A stretch of 6,639 bases of DNA from Moraxellaceae bacterium (GTDB lineage Bacteria; Pseudomonadota; Gammaproteobacteria; Pseudomonadales; UBA3067). The stretch lies in contig NVTH01000002.1 in the NCBI GenBank assembly GCA_002401525.1, positions 34,453-41,091 on the forward strand, written 5' to 3'. Positions within the stretch are counted from its first letter, which is position 1; the number at the start of each line of letters is the position of its first letter. The translations under genes were made by a program, and so were the position numbers. Of the stretch, positions 1 through 6,635 are shown piece after piece. The notes below the pieces were generated by a model. That model saw only the letters and a program-made list of their open reading frames with translations, did not search any database and was not told the origin of the DNA.

Positions 1-51
1 ATGGATCCTGCTGACATTGTGGTTAAGTTGGAGCAGTTAAATAAACCTTAG
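1..51 (+). CDS. possible C-terminal fragment of a convergent gene (partial, unidentified)
   Basis: Plus-strand frame 1 is open from the first base and stops with TAG at 49-51. It reads MDPADIVVKLEQLNKP, which looks like an ordinary hydrophilic protein tail. The ATG at base 1 coincides with the window edge, so the frame may well continue upstream as a longer gene running toward nth (tail to tail). Sixteen codons are too few to assign a family. The fragment could also be chance open sequence: frame 2 is open to 40, while frame 3 closes at 12. No function is proposed. Confidence 0.35.
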   Translation: MDPADIVVKLEQLNKP

Positions 52-128
52 ATCAGTAAGAGATAAACACCTTTTTTAATCGCCACTGTGGGCCATTTTT
101 AGCGACGGGTGAACGTAAAGTAGGCGAA
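52..128. other. intergenic region downstream of nth, no clear terminator
   Basis: This 77-base stretch lies between the nth stop codon and the possible convergent tail. It has a plus-strand T-run at 71-76 and another at 96-100. Neither is preceded by a GC-rich inverted repeat in the right orientation. The only pairing seen is a weak TCGC/GCGA match with a long loop around 80-105. The operon end therefore lacks a recognisable Rho-independent terminator here. Confidence 0.5.
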
Positions 129-764
129 CTAAACTTCGGTTTTTTGTTTGTACTCACATAGGTCTTCAATAATGCAGCTGCCACAGCGAGGCGTTCTTGC
201 TACGCAGGTATAACGACCGTGTAAAATAAGCCAATGATGCGCGTTTAGTAAAAATTCTTTAGGCACAAACTTCATGAGTTTTTTTTCGACCTCAAGCACG
301 GTTTTTCCTGGGCCGATTTTAGTGCGATTAGACACTCTAAATATATGCGTGTCTACTGCCATGGCAGCTTGGCCAAACGCGGTGTTCAGTACCACATTGG
401 CTGTTTTTCTGCCCACGCCCGGCAATGCCTCTAACGCTTCTCGAGTGTCGGGCACTTGAGAGTGGTGCTCTTTAATTAGAATTTTACAGGTCTTAATGAT
501 GTTGGCTGCTTTGGTGTTATAGAGCCCAATGGTTTTGACGTATTTTTTTAAGCCCGCCAAGCCTAGTTTTGCGATTGCTTCCGGAGTGTTGGCCACCGGA
601 TAGAGAATTGCAGTGGCTTTATTGACCCCCACGTCGGTGGCTTGCGCTGAGAGAATGACTGAAATTAGCAGCTCAAAGTCAGAGCTGTATTGCAGCTCAG
701 TGGTGGGGTTTGGGTTCTCTGCCGCTAAGCGTGCAAATATCTGTTGGCGTTTATCCGCATTCAT
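129..764 (-). CDS. nth: endonuclease III (DNA glycosylase/AP lyase)
   Basis: Bifunctional base-excision repair enzyme that removes oxidised pyrimidines from DNA and cleaves the abasic site by beta-elimination. At 211 aa it has the same length as E. coli Nth, and the key residues fall at the same numbers. The N-terminal region has SAQATD (39-44). The helix-hairpin-helix LPGVGRKTANVV (114-125) contains catalytic Lys120. The VDTHIFRV segment (137-144) supplies catalytic Asp138. The C-terminal 4Fe-4S loop is complete: Cys187, Cys194, Cys197 and Cys203 (C-X6-C-X2-C-X5-C). It is the last gene of the rsx operon, 64 bases after rsxE, with a hairpin in the gap. Its Shine-Dalgarno is weak (CAGAA-like), but the start matches the family N-terminus MN-KR--I. 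The stop codon is TAG. Co-location with rnf/rsx genes is a known gammaproteobacterial arrangement. Confidence 0.97.
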   Translation of the reverse strand: MNADKRQQIFARLAAENPNPTTELQYSSDFELLISVILSAQATDVGVNKATAILYPVANTPEAIAKLGLAGLKKYVKTIGLYNTKAANIIKTCKILIKEHHSQVPDTREALEALPGVGRKTANVVLNTAFGQAAMAVDTHIFRVSNRTKIGPGKTVLEVEKKLMKFVPKEFLLNAHHWLILHGRYTCVARTPRCGSCIIEDLCEYKQKTEV

Positions 765-792
765 AATAATTCTGCGTTTTAAGTTCTGTCAC

Positions 793-810
793 GGCTTCCG
801 CGAGGAAGCC
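793..810 (-). promoter_or_regulatory. perfect 7-bp stem-loop between rsxE and nth
   Basis: On the minus strand the sequence GGCTTCC-TCGC-GGAAGCC forms a 7-bp perfect stem with a 4-base loop, 18 bases after the rsxE stop codon and 28 bases before the nth ATG. It is not followed by a T-tract in either direction: GTGACAG follows on the minus strand and TAAAATTT on the plus strand. A classical intrinsic terminator is therefore unlikely. It could be an RNA-processing or 3'-end-stabilising element, or a partial attenuator that lowers nth expression relative to rsx. The pairing is seen directly; the role is inference. Confidence 0.5.
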
Positions 811-828
811 TAAAATTTAGAGACGCTA

Positions 829-1539
829 TTAAGTAATATGTCCCGTGGTGCGGACGCGCTTACTGCCTAAAGTAACCGGGGCTTGCTGAGCCTTCGCACG
901 AGCTTCCAGGCGGGCGTCGAAAACATTTTTCAAGGCCATAATTAATCCCAATCCTAAGAATGCGCCAGGAGGCAACGCAGCGAATAGTACCCCTGGGAAT
1001 TCATCAAATAGCTTAATTTCCCACTGCGCAGCGGATGCACCGAATAATAAATCGAAGTCGGCAAACAGAGTGCCTTGGCCAATGATTTCTCGTAATGCGC
1101 CCAGAATCAGTAGCACCACTAGAAAGCCCGCTCCCATCATAAATCCATCCACTACTGAAGGAATTACGGGGTTTTTAGAGGCGAAAGCGTCTGCTCGACC
1201 GAGTATGCAGCAGTTGGTAACGATGAGCGGAATAAAGATGCCGAGTATTTCATAGAGCTCAAACGTAAACGCCTGCATTAAAAATTCCACGCAGGTGGTG
1301 ATGGACGCAATGATCATCACGAACACCGGCAAGCGCACTGCATCGGTGACAAATTGACGGATCAGTGAGACCGCTAAGTTGGAGCCTATTAAAACCCCCA
1401 TTGTCGCGAGCCCAAGTCCCATGGCATTCACCACGGAGCCGGTGACCGCTAACAGTGGGCATAAGCCGAGTACTTGAACGGTCGCTACGTTTTTGTACCA
1501 TAAACCGTCTAGGGAAATTTTTGCATATTCAGTGGCCAT
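829..1539 (-). CDS. rsxE: Rnf/Rsx electron transport complex subunit E
   Basis: Integral inner-membrane subunit of the Rnf/Rsx complex, RnfE/NqrD family. It is 236 aa; the E. coli protein is 231. About six hydrophobic segments are visible (roughly 18-33, 41-60, 70-88, 95-113, 130-149, 184-207), followed by a basic cytoplasmic tail. Cys27 in [11 protein letters not shown] and Cys110 in PLIVTNCC are the two conserved half-membrane cysteines. In this family they pair with the equivalent residues of subunit A to hold an intramembrane iron-sulfur cluster. The family motifs [11 protein letters not shown] (149-159) and [11 protein letters not shown] (189-199) are present. Two extra cysteines occur, Cys83 and Cys111. 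The start overlaps the end of rsxG by 11 bases and is supported by a GGAG at 8 bases and by alignment of the N-terminus with E. coli RsxE. This implies translational coupling to rsxG. Confidence 0.96.
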   Translation of the reverse strand: MATEYAKISLDGLWYKNVATVQVLGLCPLLAVTGSVVNAMGLGLATMGVLIGSNLAVSLIRQFVTDAVRLPVFVMIIASITTCVEFLMQAFTFELYEILGIFIPLIVTNCCILGRADAFASKNPVIPSVVDGFMMGAGFLVVLLILGALREIIGQGTLFADFDLLFGASAAQWEIKLFDEFPGVLFAALPPGAFLGLGLIMALKNVFDARLEARAKAQQAPVTLGSKRVRTTGHIT

Positions 1540-2179
1540 TGTCGGTGCTCCGAGGAATGGGAATTGCGTTTGAAAATAGTGAGGTTTTATTCTGCTCGAA
1601 ATATTGTAAGGCTCGGTGAATGCCTTTTACAACCGCTCGAGGGGTAATGGTGGCGCCGGTGAACTGATCAAAATCACCGCCGTCTTTTTTAACTTTCCAG
1701 CCTTTGTCTTTTGGGTTTCCCAAACTTCGACCGTTAAATCCTAAAACCCAAGGAGACTTTTTAATGTCTACTTTATCCCCTAGCCCAGGCGTTTCGCTAT
1801 GAGGCGGGACAATACGAACCCCGGCGAGCGTGCCGTCGTAATGAATACCAATGATCATTTCTATTGCGCCGCCATAACCTTCAGGGGCAATGGCCGGTAG
1901 AATTGCTGCGTAAGGTTGACCGTCTTTCCACGCCAGGTAGCCGTCTTTGGGTTTATTTAAACCCAGTAATGGGTCACTAATGCTGATTCGATTGGCGAGC
2001 AAGTCGTTGCTGTATTGATCCGCGTGAACGATTTGGTTGAGGGCTTTTTCCAAGGCGCGTTGTTTGGCTTCAGCGCGTAAAGTCTCAGTGCTGGAGCTTG
2101 TAAACGCCACCAGACCGGAGGTCACGATGGCAAATACCGCGAGAATCACACTGTTTTTACTTATTGATTGAAACAACAT
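1529..2179 (-). CDS. rsxG: Rnf/Rsx electron transport complex subunit G (FMN-binding)
   Basis: Single-pass membrane flavoprotein with a periplasmic FMN-binding domain that passes electrons within the Rnf/Rsx complex. It is 216 aa. One N-terminal membrane anchor (about 10-27) is followed by a charged helix (31-50) and a soluble domain. The flavinylation motif is FTGATITP at 173-180, with Thr177 as the expected residue carrying phosphodiester-linked FMN, a modification made by ApbE in this family. The conserved [10 protein letters not shown] stretch is at 127-136. Its ATG lies 2 bases after the rsxD stop codon, with AAGGA 9 bases upstream inside rsxD, and its last codons overlap rsxE. ApbE is not encoded in this window, so it must come from elsewhere in the genome if the cofactor is attached. 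Confidence 0.96.
   Translation of the reverse strand: MLFQSISKNSVILAVFAIVTSGLVAFTSSSTETLRAEAKQRALEKALNQIVHADQYSNDLLANRISISDPLLGLNKPKDGYLAWKDGQPYAAILPAIAPEGYGGAIEMIIGIHYDGTLAGVRIVPPHSETPGLGDKVDIKKSPWVLGFNGRSLGNPKDKGWKVKKDGGDFDQFTGATITPRAVVKGIHRALQYFEQNKTSLFSNAIPIPRSTDNGH
1548..1552 (-). promoter_or_regulatory. ribosome binding site of rsxE, inside rsxG
   Basis: CGGAG on the minus strand sits 8 bases before the rsxE ATG and lies within the rsxG reading frame. It decides the rsxE start, because the ATG at 1539-1537 overlaps the 3' end of rsxG by 11 bases, and it supports real initiation there. Confidence 0.7.
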
Positions 2180-2181
2180 GG

Positions 2182-3249
2182 TTAAGAGTCCTTTTTCGCT
2201 GTGCCACGATTGGGCTTGTCGTGACCGTAGGATCTAGGTTGAGTGTAATAGTCGATAGTCGGTGCTGCGAGGTTCAGTAATAGCACTGCAAATGCCACCG
2301 CATCGGGATAGCCCCCAAAGGTGCGGATAATGTAGATCAATAAGCCAATAAGGAATCCGTATATAAACCGTCCTTTATCGCTGGTGGCTGCGCTGACCGG
2401 ATCGGTGGCAATAAAAAATGCCCCCAACATGCAGCCACCACCGAACCAGTGAAATAATGGTGACGCGTATTGTGCCGGCTGGTAGAGACTAAATGCTGCG
2501 GCAAGAATGCCCAGCCCGGCAAGAAAGCCAACCGGAATGTGCCAACTAATTATTTTTCGCCAAATTAAAAAACAACCGCCGATTAGAAACGCAACATTGA
2601 CCCAGTCCCAGCCTGCACCCGCAATAAATCCTTTAAATACGTCTTGTTGTTGAAGAATGTCAGTGCTTTGGTCTAAATCAAGTTGGGTTTTTAATTCGTC
2701 CAAGGGCGTGGCGCCGCTGAAGGCATCATAATTACTGGCGTCATCAGCGGGGCTGCTTGAAAAAATAAGTTGTAAGGTATTTTCTACGCCAGTGCTGGCT
2801 CCGAAGTTGCCTTCAGAGGGAAGCCAAGTAGTCATTTGCAAAGGAAAAGAAATCAGTAGAAAAGCGTAGCCCACCATGGCGGGATTAAACGGGTTACTGC
2901 CCAGTCCTCCGTAGAGATGTTTGGCAAACACCATGGCGAAGCTGGTGCCGATGACGACAATCCACCAGGGCGCGATGGGAGGAATCGCCAGTGCCAGCAA
3001 GACGGCAGTGACTACGGCGCTGTAGTCTTTGAGATAAAACGCGATGGGTTTTTTACGTAAATAAAGAATGCCCGCTTCGCAGAGCACTGCGGTGATCACG
3101 GATAAAGTTATTTGAACCAGAATTCCCCAGCCAAAAAACCAAAACAATGCCAACACACCCGGCAAAGTGGCTAGTAGTAATTGTTGCATCACTCCGGCTG
3201 TCGAGTTGGCTCGATGGGAGTGTGGTGAAGTGACCGATATAAAAGCCAT
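2182..3249 (-). CDS. rsxD: Rnf/Rsx electron transport complex subunit D (FMN-binding)
   Basis: Polytopic inner-membrane flavoprotein of the RnfD/NqrB family. It is 355 aa, close to the usual 350. About nine or ten hydrophobic segments are seen, starting at 21-40 and 42-64, with a large periplasmic loop around 137-210. That loop holds FSGATPLDE (177-185), where Thr181 is the expected covalent FMN site. Other family landmarks are GGLGSNPFNPAMVGYAF (114-130) and FFIATDPVSAATSDKGR (278-294). The tail after 335 is basic and cytoplasmic. The ATG directly abuts the rsxC stop codon (TAAATG), with AGGAG 11 bases upstream in the last rsxC codons, which suggests coupled translation. The rsxG start follows the stop by 2 bases. 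Confidence 0.97.
   Translation of the reverse strand: MAFISVTSPHSHRANSTAGVMQQLLLATLPGVLALFWFFGWGILVQITLSVITAVLCEAGILYLRKKPIAFYLKDYSAVVTAVLLALAIPPIAPWWIVVIGTSFAMVFAKHLYGGLGSNPFNPAMVGYAFLLISFPLQMTTWLPSEGNFGASTGVENTLQLIFSSSPADDASNYDAFSGATPLDELKTQLDLDQSTDILQQQDVFKGFIAGAGWDWVNVAFLIGGCFLIWRKIISWHIPVGFLAGLGILAAAFSLYQPAQYASPLFHWFGGGCMLGAFFIATDPVSAATSDKGRFIYGFLIGLLIYIIRTFGGYPDAVAFAVLLLNLAAPTIDYYTQPRSYGHDKPNRGTAKKDS
2189..2193 (-). promoter_or_regulatory. ribosome binding site of rsxG, inside rsxD
   Basis: AAGGA on the minus strand lies 9 bases before the rsxG ATG and within the last codons of rsxD. It supports the start that leaves only 2 bases between the two genes. Confidence 0.65.
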
Positions 3250-5268
3250 TTATTGCGCTTCTCCTGTAGTGGGCTCGGAGGGAGCATGTTGTTCTAATTC
3301 AGTGCGAGCGGTGTTGAGATTAGTACTTAAGTGTTCGAGCACTTCTTGTGATGCATCCGAGGCTTCTGCTGCCATCAGTGCATTTTGTGCCTTTTTAACC
3401 TTGACCCGCGCAGTGGCTGCCGCGATGACCGCACTGGTGTCAGTCTCTTTCGGGGTGTTGTTGGGTGTCGCGTCTGATTTAGCGGGGATCTTTTTTGCAG
3501 GCGACGGCAGTGCCTCTTTTAATGCTTTTTTTGCATCACTGGCTTTAGTTTCAAGCTGAAGGATTTTCTCTCTCAGTTTATCGATATTGTCCGCGCCATT
3601 TTTCTCAGCCATTTGCAGGGCTTTTTTAGCTTGTTGGTAGCGCTTGCTGGCTTTAGTGGCATTACTTTTTAAGGTTTCCAAAGCTTCGTCTGCATCATTG
3701 TTGCTTGGCTCGTTGCTTGACTCTTGTGCGGTGCTCGCTGCAGTACTCGGGTTAGCGGCTTCTGCGGCTTCCTTTTCCAGCTTTGCTTTGGCTTGCTTTT
3801 CTTTCTTTAACGCGTTCGCTGCAGCTCGTTGTTGACGTTTCTCTTCTTTGGCTGCGGCTTCTTTTTCAAGTCGTTCTTGGTGCGCTTCAAAGCGCATTCG
3901 GGCGCGATCGGATTTATCGGTTTCGATTTTGCTTTTACGCACTTCGCCTTTGCCAAAGCGGAAGTACTGAACCAAGGGGATTTGGCTGGGGCATACGAAC
4001 GAGCATGCACCGCATTCAATGCAGTCCATTAAATTGTAATGTTTGGCTTTGTCTATCTCTTTTGATTTACTGTAAAAGAATAATTGCTGAGGCAATAATT
4101 TAGCCGGGCACACTTCAGCGCAGGCGCCACAACGAATGCACGGTTGTTCTGGCGGTGCGTCGGGAAATTCTTGGTCATCCGCTGCGATGATGCAGTTGGA
4201 TGTTTTAACTATGGGTATTTCAGTGCTTCGCATCGAGAAGCCCATCATTGGGCCGCCCATAATAAGGCGATGAATTTGGTTTGCGGAGGTGCGCGTGTGC
4301 TGCAGTAAGTGGGAAACTGGGGTGCCCAGTAATACTTCAATATTGCCAGGATCGGTTACTAGATTGCCGGTCATGGTGGTAATGCGTGAAATCAACGGTT
4401 TGCCTTCGATCACTGCATTTCGAATGGCGTGAACGGTGCCCGTGTTATGGCAAACAATGCCAAGGTCCGAGGGCAGTCCGCCGCTGGGCACTTCTTTGCC
4501 GGTTAATATTTGAATGATTTGTTTTTCGCCACCAGAAGGGTAAATGGTGGGCACGCTGACGATGGTAACGGCGCAAGGCGCTCCGGGGTTGGCTTCAGTG
4601 CTTTCTTGAGCCGCGCGTCGCATGGCCGCAATGGCTTCCGGTTTATTGTCTTCGATGCCTACCAAAATTTCTTTAGGGTTTAGAATAAACGCTAGGATTT
4701 GTAGCCCTTCAATGATTTCTGCTGCGCGTTCGCGCATTAATAAATCATCGGAGGTGATGTAGGGCTCGCATTCCACCGCATTTAAAATCAGTGTGGAAAT
4801 AGTTTGTTGAGTGCCGATTTTGACATGGCTTGGGAAACCCGCGCCGCCCATGCCCACGATGCCCGCATTGTTGATGGTGGCCAGTAATTGTGTTGCGTCC
4901 ATTTGGCGGTAGTCGTCAATGGGGTGTATTTCACACCATTGCTCTTTGCCGTCAGTCTCAATTACGATGCATTTTCCGGGCAAGCCGGAAGGATGTTGCA
5001 CCGGTTGGTCGCTGATGTCGATCACTGTGCCTGAGCTTGGAGCGTGAAGATTTGCGCTTACGAATCCTTTGGCTTGAGCCAGTAATTGACCTTTTAATAC
5101 TCGGTCGCCGACGCTGACTAATACTTTGCCTGGGGCTCCAATGTGTTGTTGGAGGGGAAGGATTAGTTTGTCGGGCAGGGGCAATTGCCGTATGGAGGCG
5201 GATACGCTTTGTTGTTTATTCTGCGGAGGATGTATGCCGCCGTGAAATTTCCAAGTGTTTCGGCTCAT
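3250..5268 (-). CDS. rsxC: Rnf/Rsx electron transport complex subunit C
   Basis: Peripheral cytoplasmic subunit thought to be the NADH/FMN entry or exit point of the complex. It is 672 aa. The N-terminal RnfC domain begins with GGIHPP (10-15). The nucleotide/FMN-binding region carries GMGGAGFP (139-146) and ECEPYIT (166-172). YPSGGEKQ (243-250) and the SLBB-type section follow. Two 4Fe-4S ferredoxin sites are complete: Cys377, 380, 383, 387 and Cys416, 419, 422, 426, with no ligand missing. From about 450 the protein becomes a long Lys/Glu/Ala-rich, helix-forming tail with Ser/Thr/Asn/Pro linkers at about 507-526 and 587-611. Such C-terminal tails vary greatly in RsxC; in E. coli (740 aa) the tail is made of near-identical repeats. 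The start is 24 bases after rsxB with only a weak purine-rich site (AGAAAGA); the N-terminus is shorter than in E. coli. No frameshift is seen. Confidence 0.97.
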   Translation of the reverse strand: MSRNTWKFHGGIHPPQNKQQSVSASIRQLPLPDKLILPLQQHIGAPGKVLVSVGDRVLKGQLLAQAKGFVSANLHAPSSGTVIDISDQPVQHPSGLPGKCIVIETDGKEQWCEIHPIDDYRQMDATQLLATINNAGIVGMGGAGFPSHVKIGTQQTISTLILNAVECEPYITSDDLLMRERAAEIIEGLQILAFILNPKEILVGIEDNKPEAIAAMRRAAQESTEANPGAPCAVTIVSVPTIYPSGGEKQIIQILTGKEVPSGGLPSDLGIVCHNTGTVHAIRNAVIEGKPLISRITTMTGNLVTDPGNIEVLLGTPVSHLLQHTRTSANQIHRLIMGGPMMGFSMRSTEIPIVKTSNCIIAADDQEFPDAPPEQPCIRCGACAEVCPAKLLPQQLFFYSKSKEIDKAKHYNLMDCIECGACSFVCPSQIPLVQYFRFGKGEVRKSKIETDKSDRARMRFEAHQERLEKEAAAKEEKRQQRAAANALKKEKQAKAKLEKEAAEAANPSTAASTAQESSNEPSNNDADEALETLKSNATKASKRYQQAKKALQMAEKNGADNIDKLREKILQLETKASDAKKALKEALPSPAKKIPAKSDATPNNTPKETDTSAVIAAATARVKVKKAQNALMAAEASDASQEVLEHLSTNLNTARTELEQHAPSEPTTGEAQ
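3261..3265 (-). promoter_or_regulatory. ribosome binding site of rsxD, inside rsxC
   Basis: AGGAG on the minus strand lies 11 bases before the rsxD ATG and is embedded in the codons for the last residues of RsxC. The rsxC stop and rsxD start are directly adjacent (TAAATG), so this site serves termination-coupled or re-initiating ribosomes. Confidence 0.65.
3280..3643 (-). repeat. two degenerate coiled-coil repeat units in the RsxC tail
   Basis: Within the RsxC C-terminus, AKKALQMAE (residues 547-555) and AQNALMAAE (627-635) match at an offset of 80 residues. Each is followed by a similar stretch rich in Leu, Lys, Glu and Ala (to about 585 and 662). They are separated by a Pro/Lys/Thr/Asn linker. 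The similarity is seen at protein level only; the DNA is not a close repeat. This resembles a decayed version of the tandem repeats known in enteric RsxC. Unit boundaries are approximate. Confidence 0.45.
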
Positions 5269-5292
5269 TCTTTCTATTGGCTCAAGCTGTCG

Positions 5293-5889
5293 TTAACTGG
5301 CTTCTTGTATGTTGGTGACGGGAATACGTTCGACGCTGGATTCGCCAACGCCCGCGGGTTTGTCCCAGGTCCAAGTGTTTTGTTCTATGGCTACCGGCAG
5401 CATGTCAATGCAATCCACTGGACAGGGTTCAACGCATAAATCGCAACCGGTGCATTCGTCGACAATGACGGTGTGCATTAATTTTGCAGCGCCTAAAATG
5501 GCATCTACTGGGCAGGCCTGAATGCACTTAGTACAGCCGATGCATTCGTCTTCGCGGATATAGGCGACGCTGGGAAGTTCTTGTTCTTCGCCGTGCTCTT
5601 GGTCCAAGGGGATTACTTCGACGCCCAATAATTCCGCTAATTCTTGAATCGTGGCTTCGCCCCCAGGAGGGCAATGGTTGATGGCTTCATCGTTGTTGGC
5701 CATGGCCTCCGCGTAAGGGCGGCATCCTGGGTAGCCGCATTGACCGCACTGAGTTTGAGGGAGTATGGAGTCGATTTGATCGACGATGGGGTTGCCTTCA
5801 ACCCGAAACTTAATGGCGATAAAGCCCAGCACGGCGCCGAAAATAGTGGCCATTCCTAAAACTGCTGCGATCGCTATGAAAATTTCCAT
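5293..5889 (-). CDS. rsxB: Rnf/Rsx electron transport complex subunit B (iron-sulfur)
   Basis: Membrane-anchored ferredoxin-like subunit, 198 aa (E. coli 192). One N-terminal transmembrane helix (about 3-26) is followed by the RnfB-type 4Fe-4S domain with Cys48, Cys51, Cys56 and Cys73 (CGQCGYPGC core). Then come two bacterial ferredoxin motifs: Cys116, 119, 122, 126 and Cys146, 149, 152, 156. The cross-pairing typical of 2[4Fe-4S] ferredoxins is expected for the last cysteine of each motif. Three clusters are therefore predicted, with every ligand present. It is expected to relay electrons between the cytoplasmic partner and the membrane core. The gene follows rsxA by 68 bases, the longest gap among the rsx genes, and precedes rsxC by 24. 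The Shine-Dalgarno is weak (CGAGCAG), so the start rests on the conserved hydrophobic N-terminus. Confidence 0.97.
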   Translation of the reverse strand: MEIFIAIAAVLGMATIFGAVLGFIAIKFRVEGNPIVDQIDSILPQTQCGQCGYPGCRPYAEAMANNDEAINHCPPGGEATIQELAELLGVEVIPLDQEHGEEQELPSVAYIREDECIGCTKCIQACPVDAILGAAKLMHTVIVDECTGCDLCVEPCPVDCIDMLPVAIEQNTWTWDKPAGVGESSVERIPVTNIQEAS

Positions 5890-5957
5890 GAAAACTGCTC
5901 GTTGCGTTGCCTGTCTAGTACTTGTTGAGTGTCTGTTAGATTACGGTTGAATTTCCG

Positions 5958-6548
5958 TTATAGCTTTACTAATCCGCTAAAGCCCATAAAGGCCAACGAC
6001 ATTAAGCCTGCTGTGATCATGGCGATGGAGGGGCCTTTGAAGGGGGCAGGAACATCGGCAACCGCAATTTTTTCTCGCATGGCGGCAAACAACACCAGTA
6101 TTAATGAAAAACCCACCGCCGCGCCAAAACCGTATAAAGCTGAACTAAGCAATGTGCTGTCGGCTTTTCGGACGTTTAAAAGAGCAACGCCTAATACGGC
6201 GCAATTAGTGGTAATCAACGGAAGAAATACCCCCAGTACCCGATACAGCAATGGGCTGGATTTGCGGATTACCATTTCCGTCACTTGCACGGTGACTGCG
6301 ATTACCAAGATAAAACTCAAGGTGCGCAAATAGCTTAAGTCCAACGGAATTAATAGGTATTGATAGGTGAGATAACTGAGTACGGAGGAAAGCGTTAGCA
6401 CGAAGGTGGTGGCCAAGGACATGCCAATGGCTGTTTCGATTTTATTGGACACGCCCATAAAGGGGCAAAGTCCCAGGAATTGCACCAACACAAAATTATT
6501 CACTAGGATTGTGCTGACTAATATAAGAATTAAGCTGGTATCGTTCAT
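5958..6548 (-). CDS. rsxA: Rnf/Rsx electron transport complex subunit A
   Basis: Integral inner-membrane subunit of the RnfA/NqrE family, 196 aa (E. coli 193). It has about six transmembrane helices. Cys28 in [11 protein letters not shown] and Cys116 in [15 protein letters not shown] are the family cysteines that, together with those of RsxE, bind an iron-sulfur cluster in the middle of the membrane. The C-terminal run from VADVPAPF to GFSGLVKL is almost unchanged from the E. coli protein, as are [11 protein letters not shown] and [13 protein letters not shown]. It is the first gene of the operon, with 91 bases of leader visible before the window ends. The start gives the standard family N-terminus ([15 protein letters not shown] soon after Met1). 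The upstream Shine-Dalgarno is poor (TAAGA). Confidence 0.97.
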   Translation of the reverse strand: MNDTSLILILVSTILVNNFVLVQFLGLCPFMGVSNKIETAIGMSLATTFVLTLSSVLSYLTYQYLLIPLDLSYLRTLSFILVIAVTVQVTEMVIRKSSPLLYRVLGVFLPLITTNCAVLGVALLNVRKADSTLLSSALYGFGAAVGFSLILVLFAAMREKIAVADVPAPFKGPSIAMITAGLMSLAFMGFSGLVKL

Positions 6549-6575
6549 GATTGAGTCTTACGGGCCTTGAGCCTA

Positions 6576-6603
6576 GTTTTATCCGCGATGTTTTATCCGC
6601 GAT
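6576..6603. repeat. perfect 14-bp tandem direct repeat upstream of rsxA
   Basis: GTTTTATCCGCGAT occurs twice with no spacer on the plus strand (6576-6589 and 6590-6603). On the operon strand it reads ATCGCGGATAAAAC twice. Each copy contains ATC-CGC-GAT, a short inverted repeat with ATC/GAT arms. The repeat lies 28-55 bases before the rsxA ATG, in the leader or promoter zone. It may be a paired protein-binding site or a simple replication-slippage duplication. The sequence is certain; the function is unknown. Confidence 0.85.
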
Positions 6604-6635
6604 TACACCGACATTGACTGCATAAAAAGTGACAA
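6602..6635 (-). promoter_or_regulatory. weak candidate promoter region of the rsx operon
   Basis: On the minus strand a good -35-like hexamer TTGTCA (6635-6630) and a -10-like TGTAAT (6607-6602) are present, but they are about 22 bases apart, too far for an ordinary sigma-70 promoter. GATAAA, which occurs in each copy of the tandem repeat, is another possible -10. No combination has both good hexamers and good spacing. The true promoter may lie beyond the window edge, or rsxA may be co-transcribed with an unseen upstream gene. Confidence 0.2.

Noticed and set aside
60..105. Intrinsic terminator for nth or the convergent gene
   Set aside because: T-runs exist, but the only inverted matches nearby (CCA/TGG, TCGC/GCGA) are too short or too widely spaced to form a convincing stem.
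1259..1501. 80-aa open frame on the minus strand inside rsxE
   Set aside because: It lies in a different frame wholly within the well-supported rsxE gene and has no membrane or family pattern; it is a shadow.
3167..3559. 130-aa plus-strand open frame opposite rsxC/rsxD
   Set aside because: Ala/Ser-rich antisense reading of the low-complexity RsxC tail and RsxD start; such frames arise from the Lys/Glu/Ala codon bias on the other strand.
3783..4103. Overlapping open frames on both strands within rsxC
   Set aside because: All fall inside the intact RsxC ferredoxin and tail coding region, which has clear family motifs; none has recognisable domains.
5929..6333. 134-aa plus-strand open frame opposite rsxA
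   Set aside because: Antisense to highly conserved rsxA codons, no plausible family features or ribosome site.
829..6548. Na+-translocating NADH:quinone reductase (nqr) operon instead of rsx/rnf
   Set aside because: RsxA/E and RsxD resemble NqrE/D and NqrB, but the multi-ferredoxin RsxB and RsxC with CxxCxxCxxxC motifs are specific to Rnf/Rsx, and no NqrA or NqrF is present.
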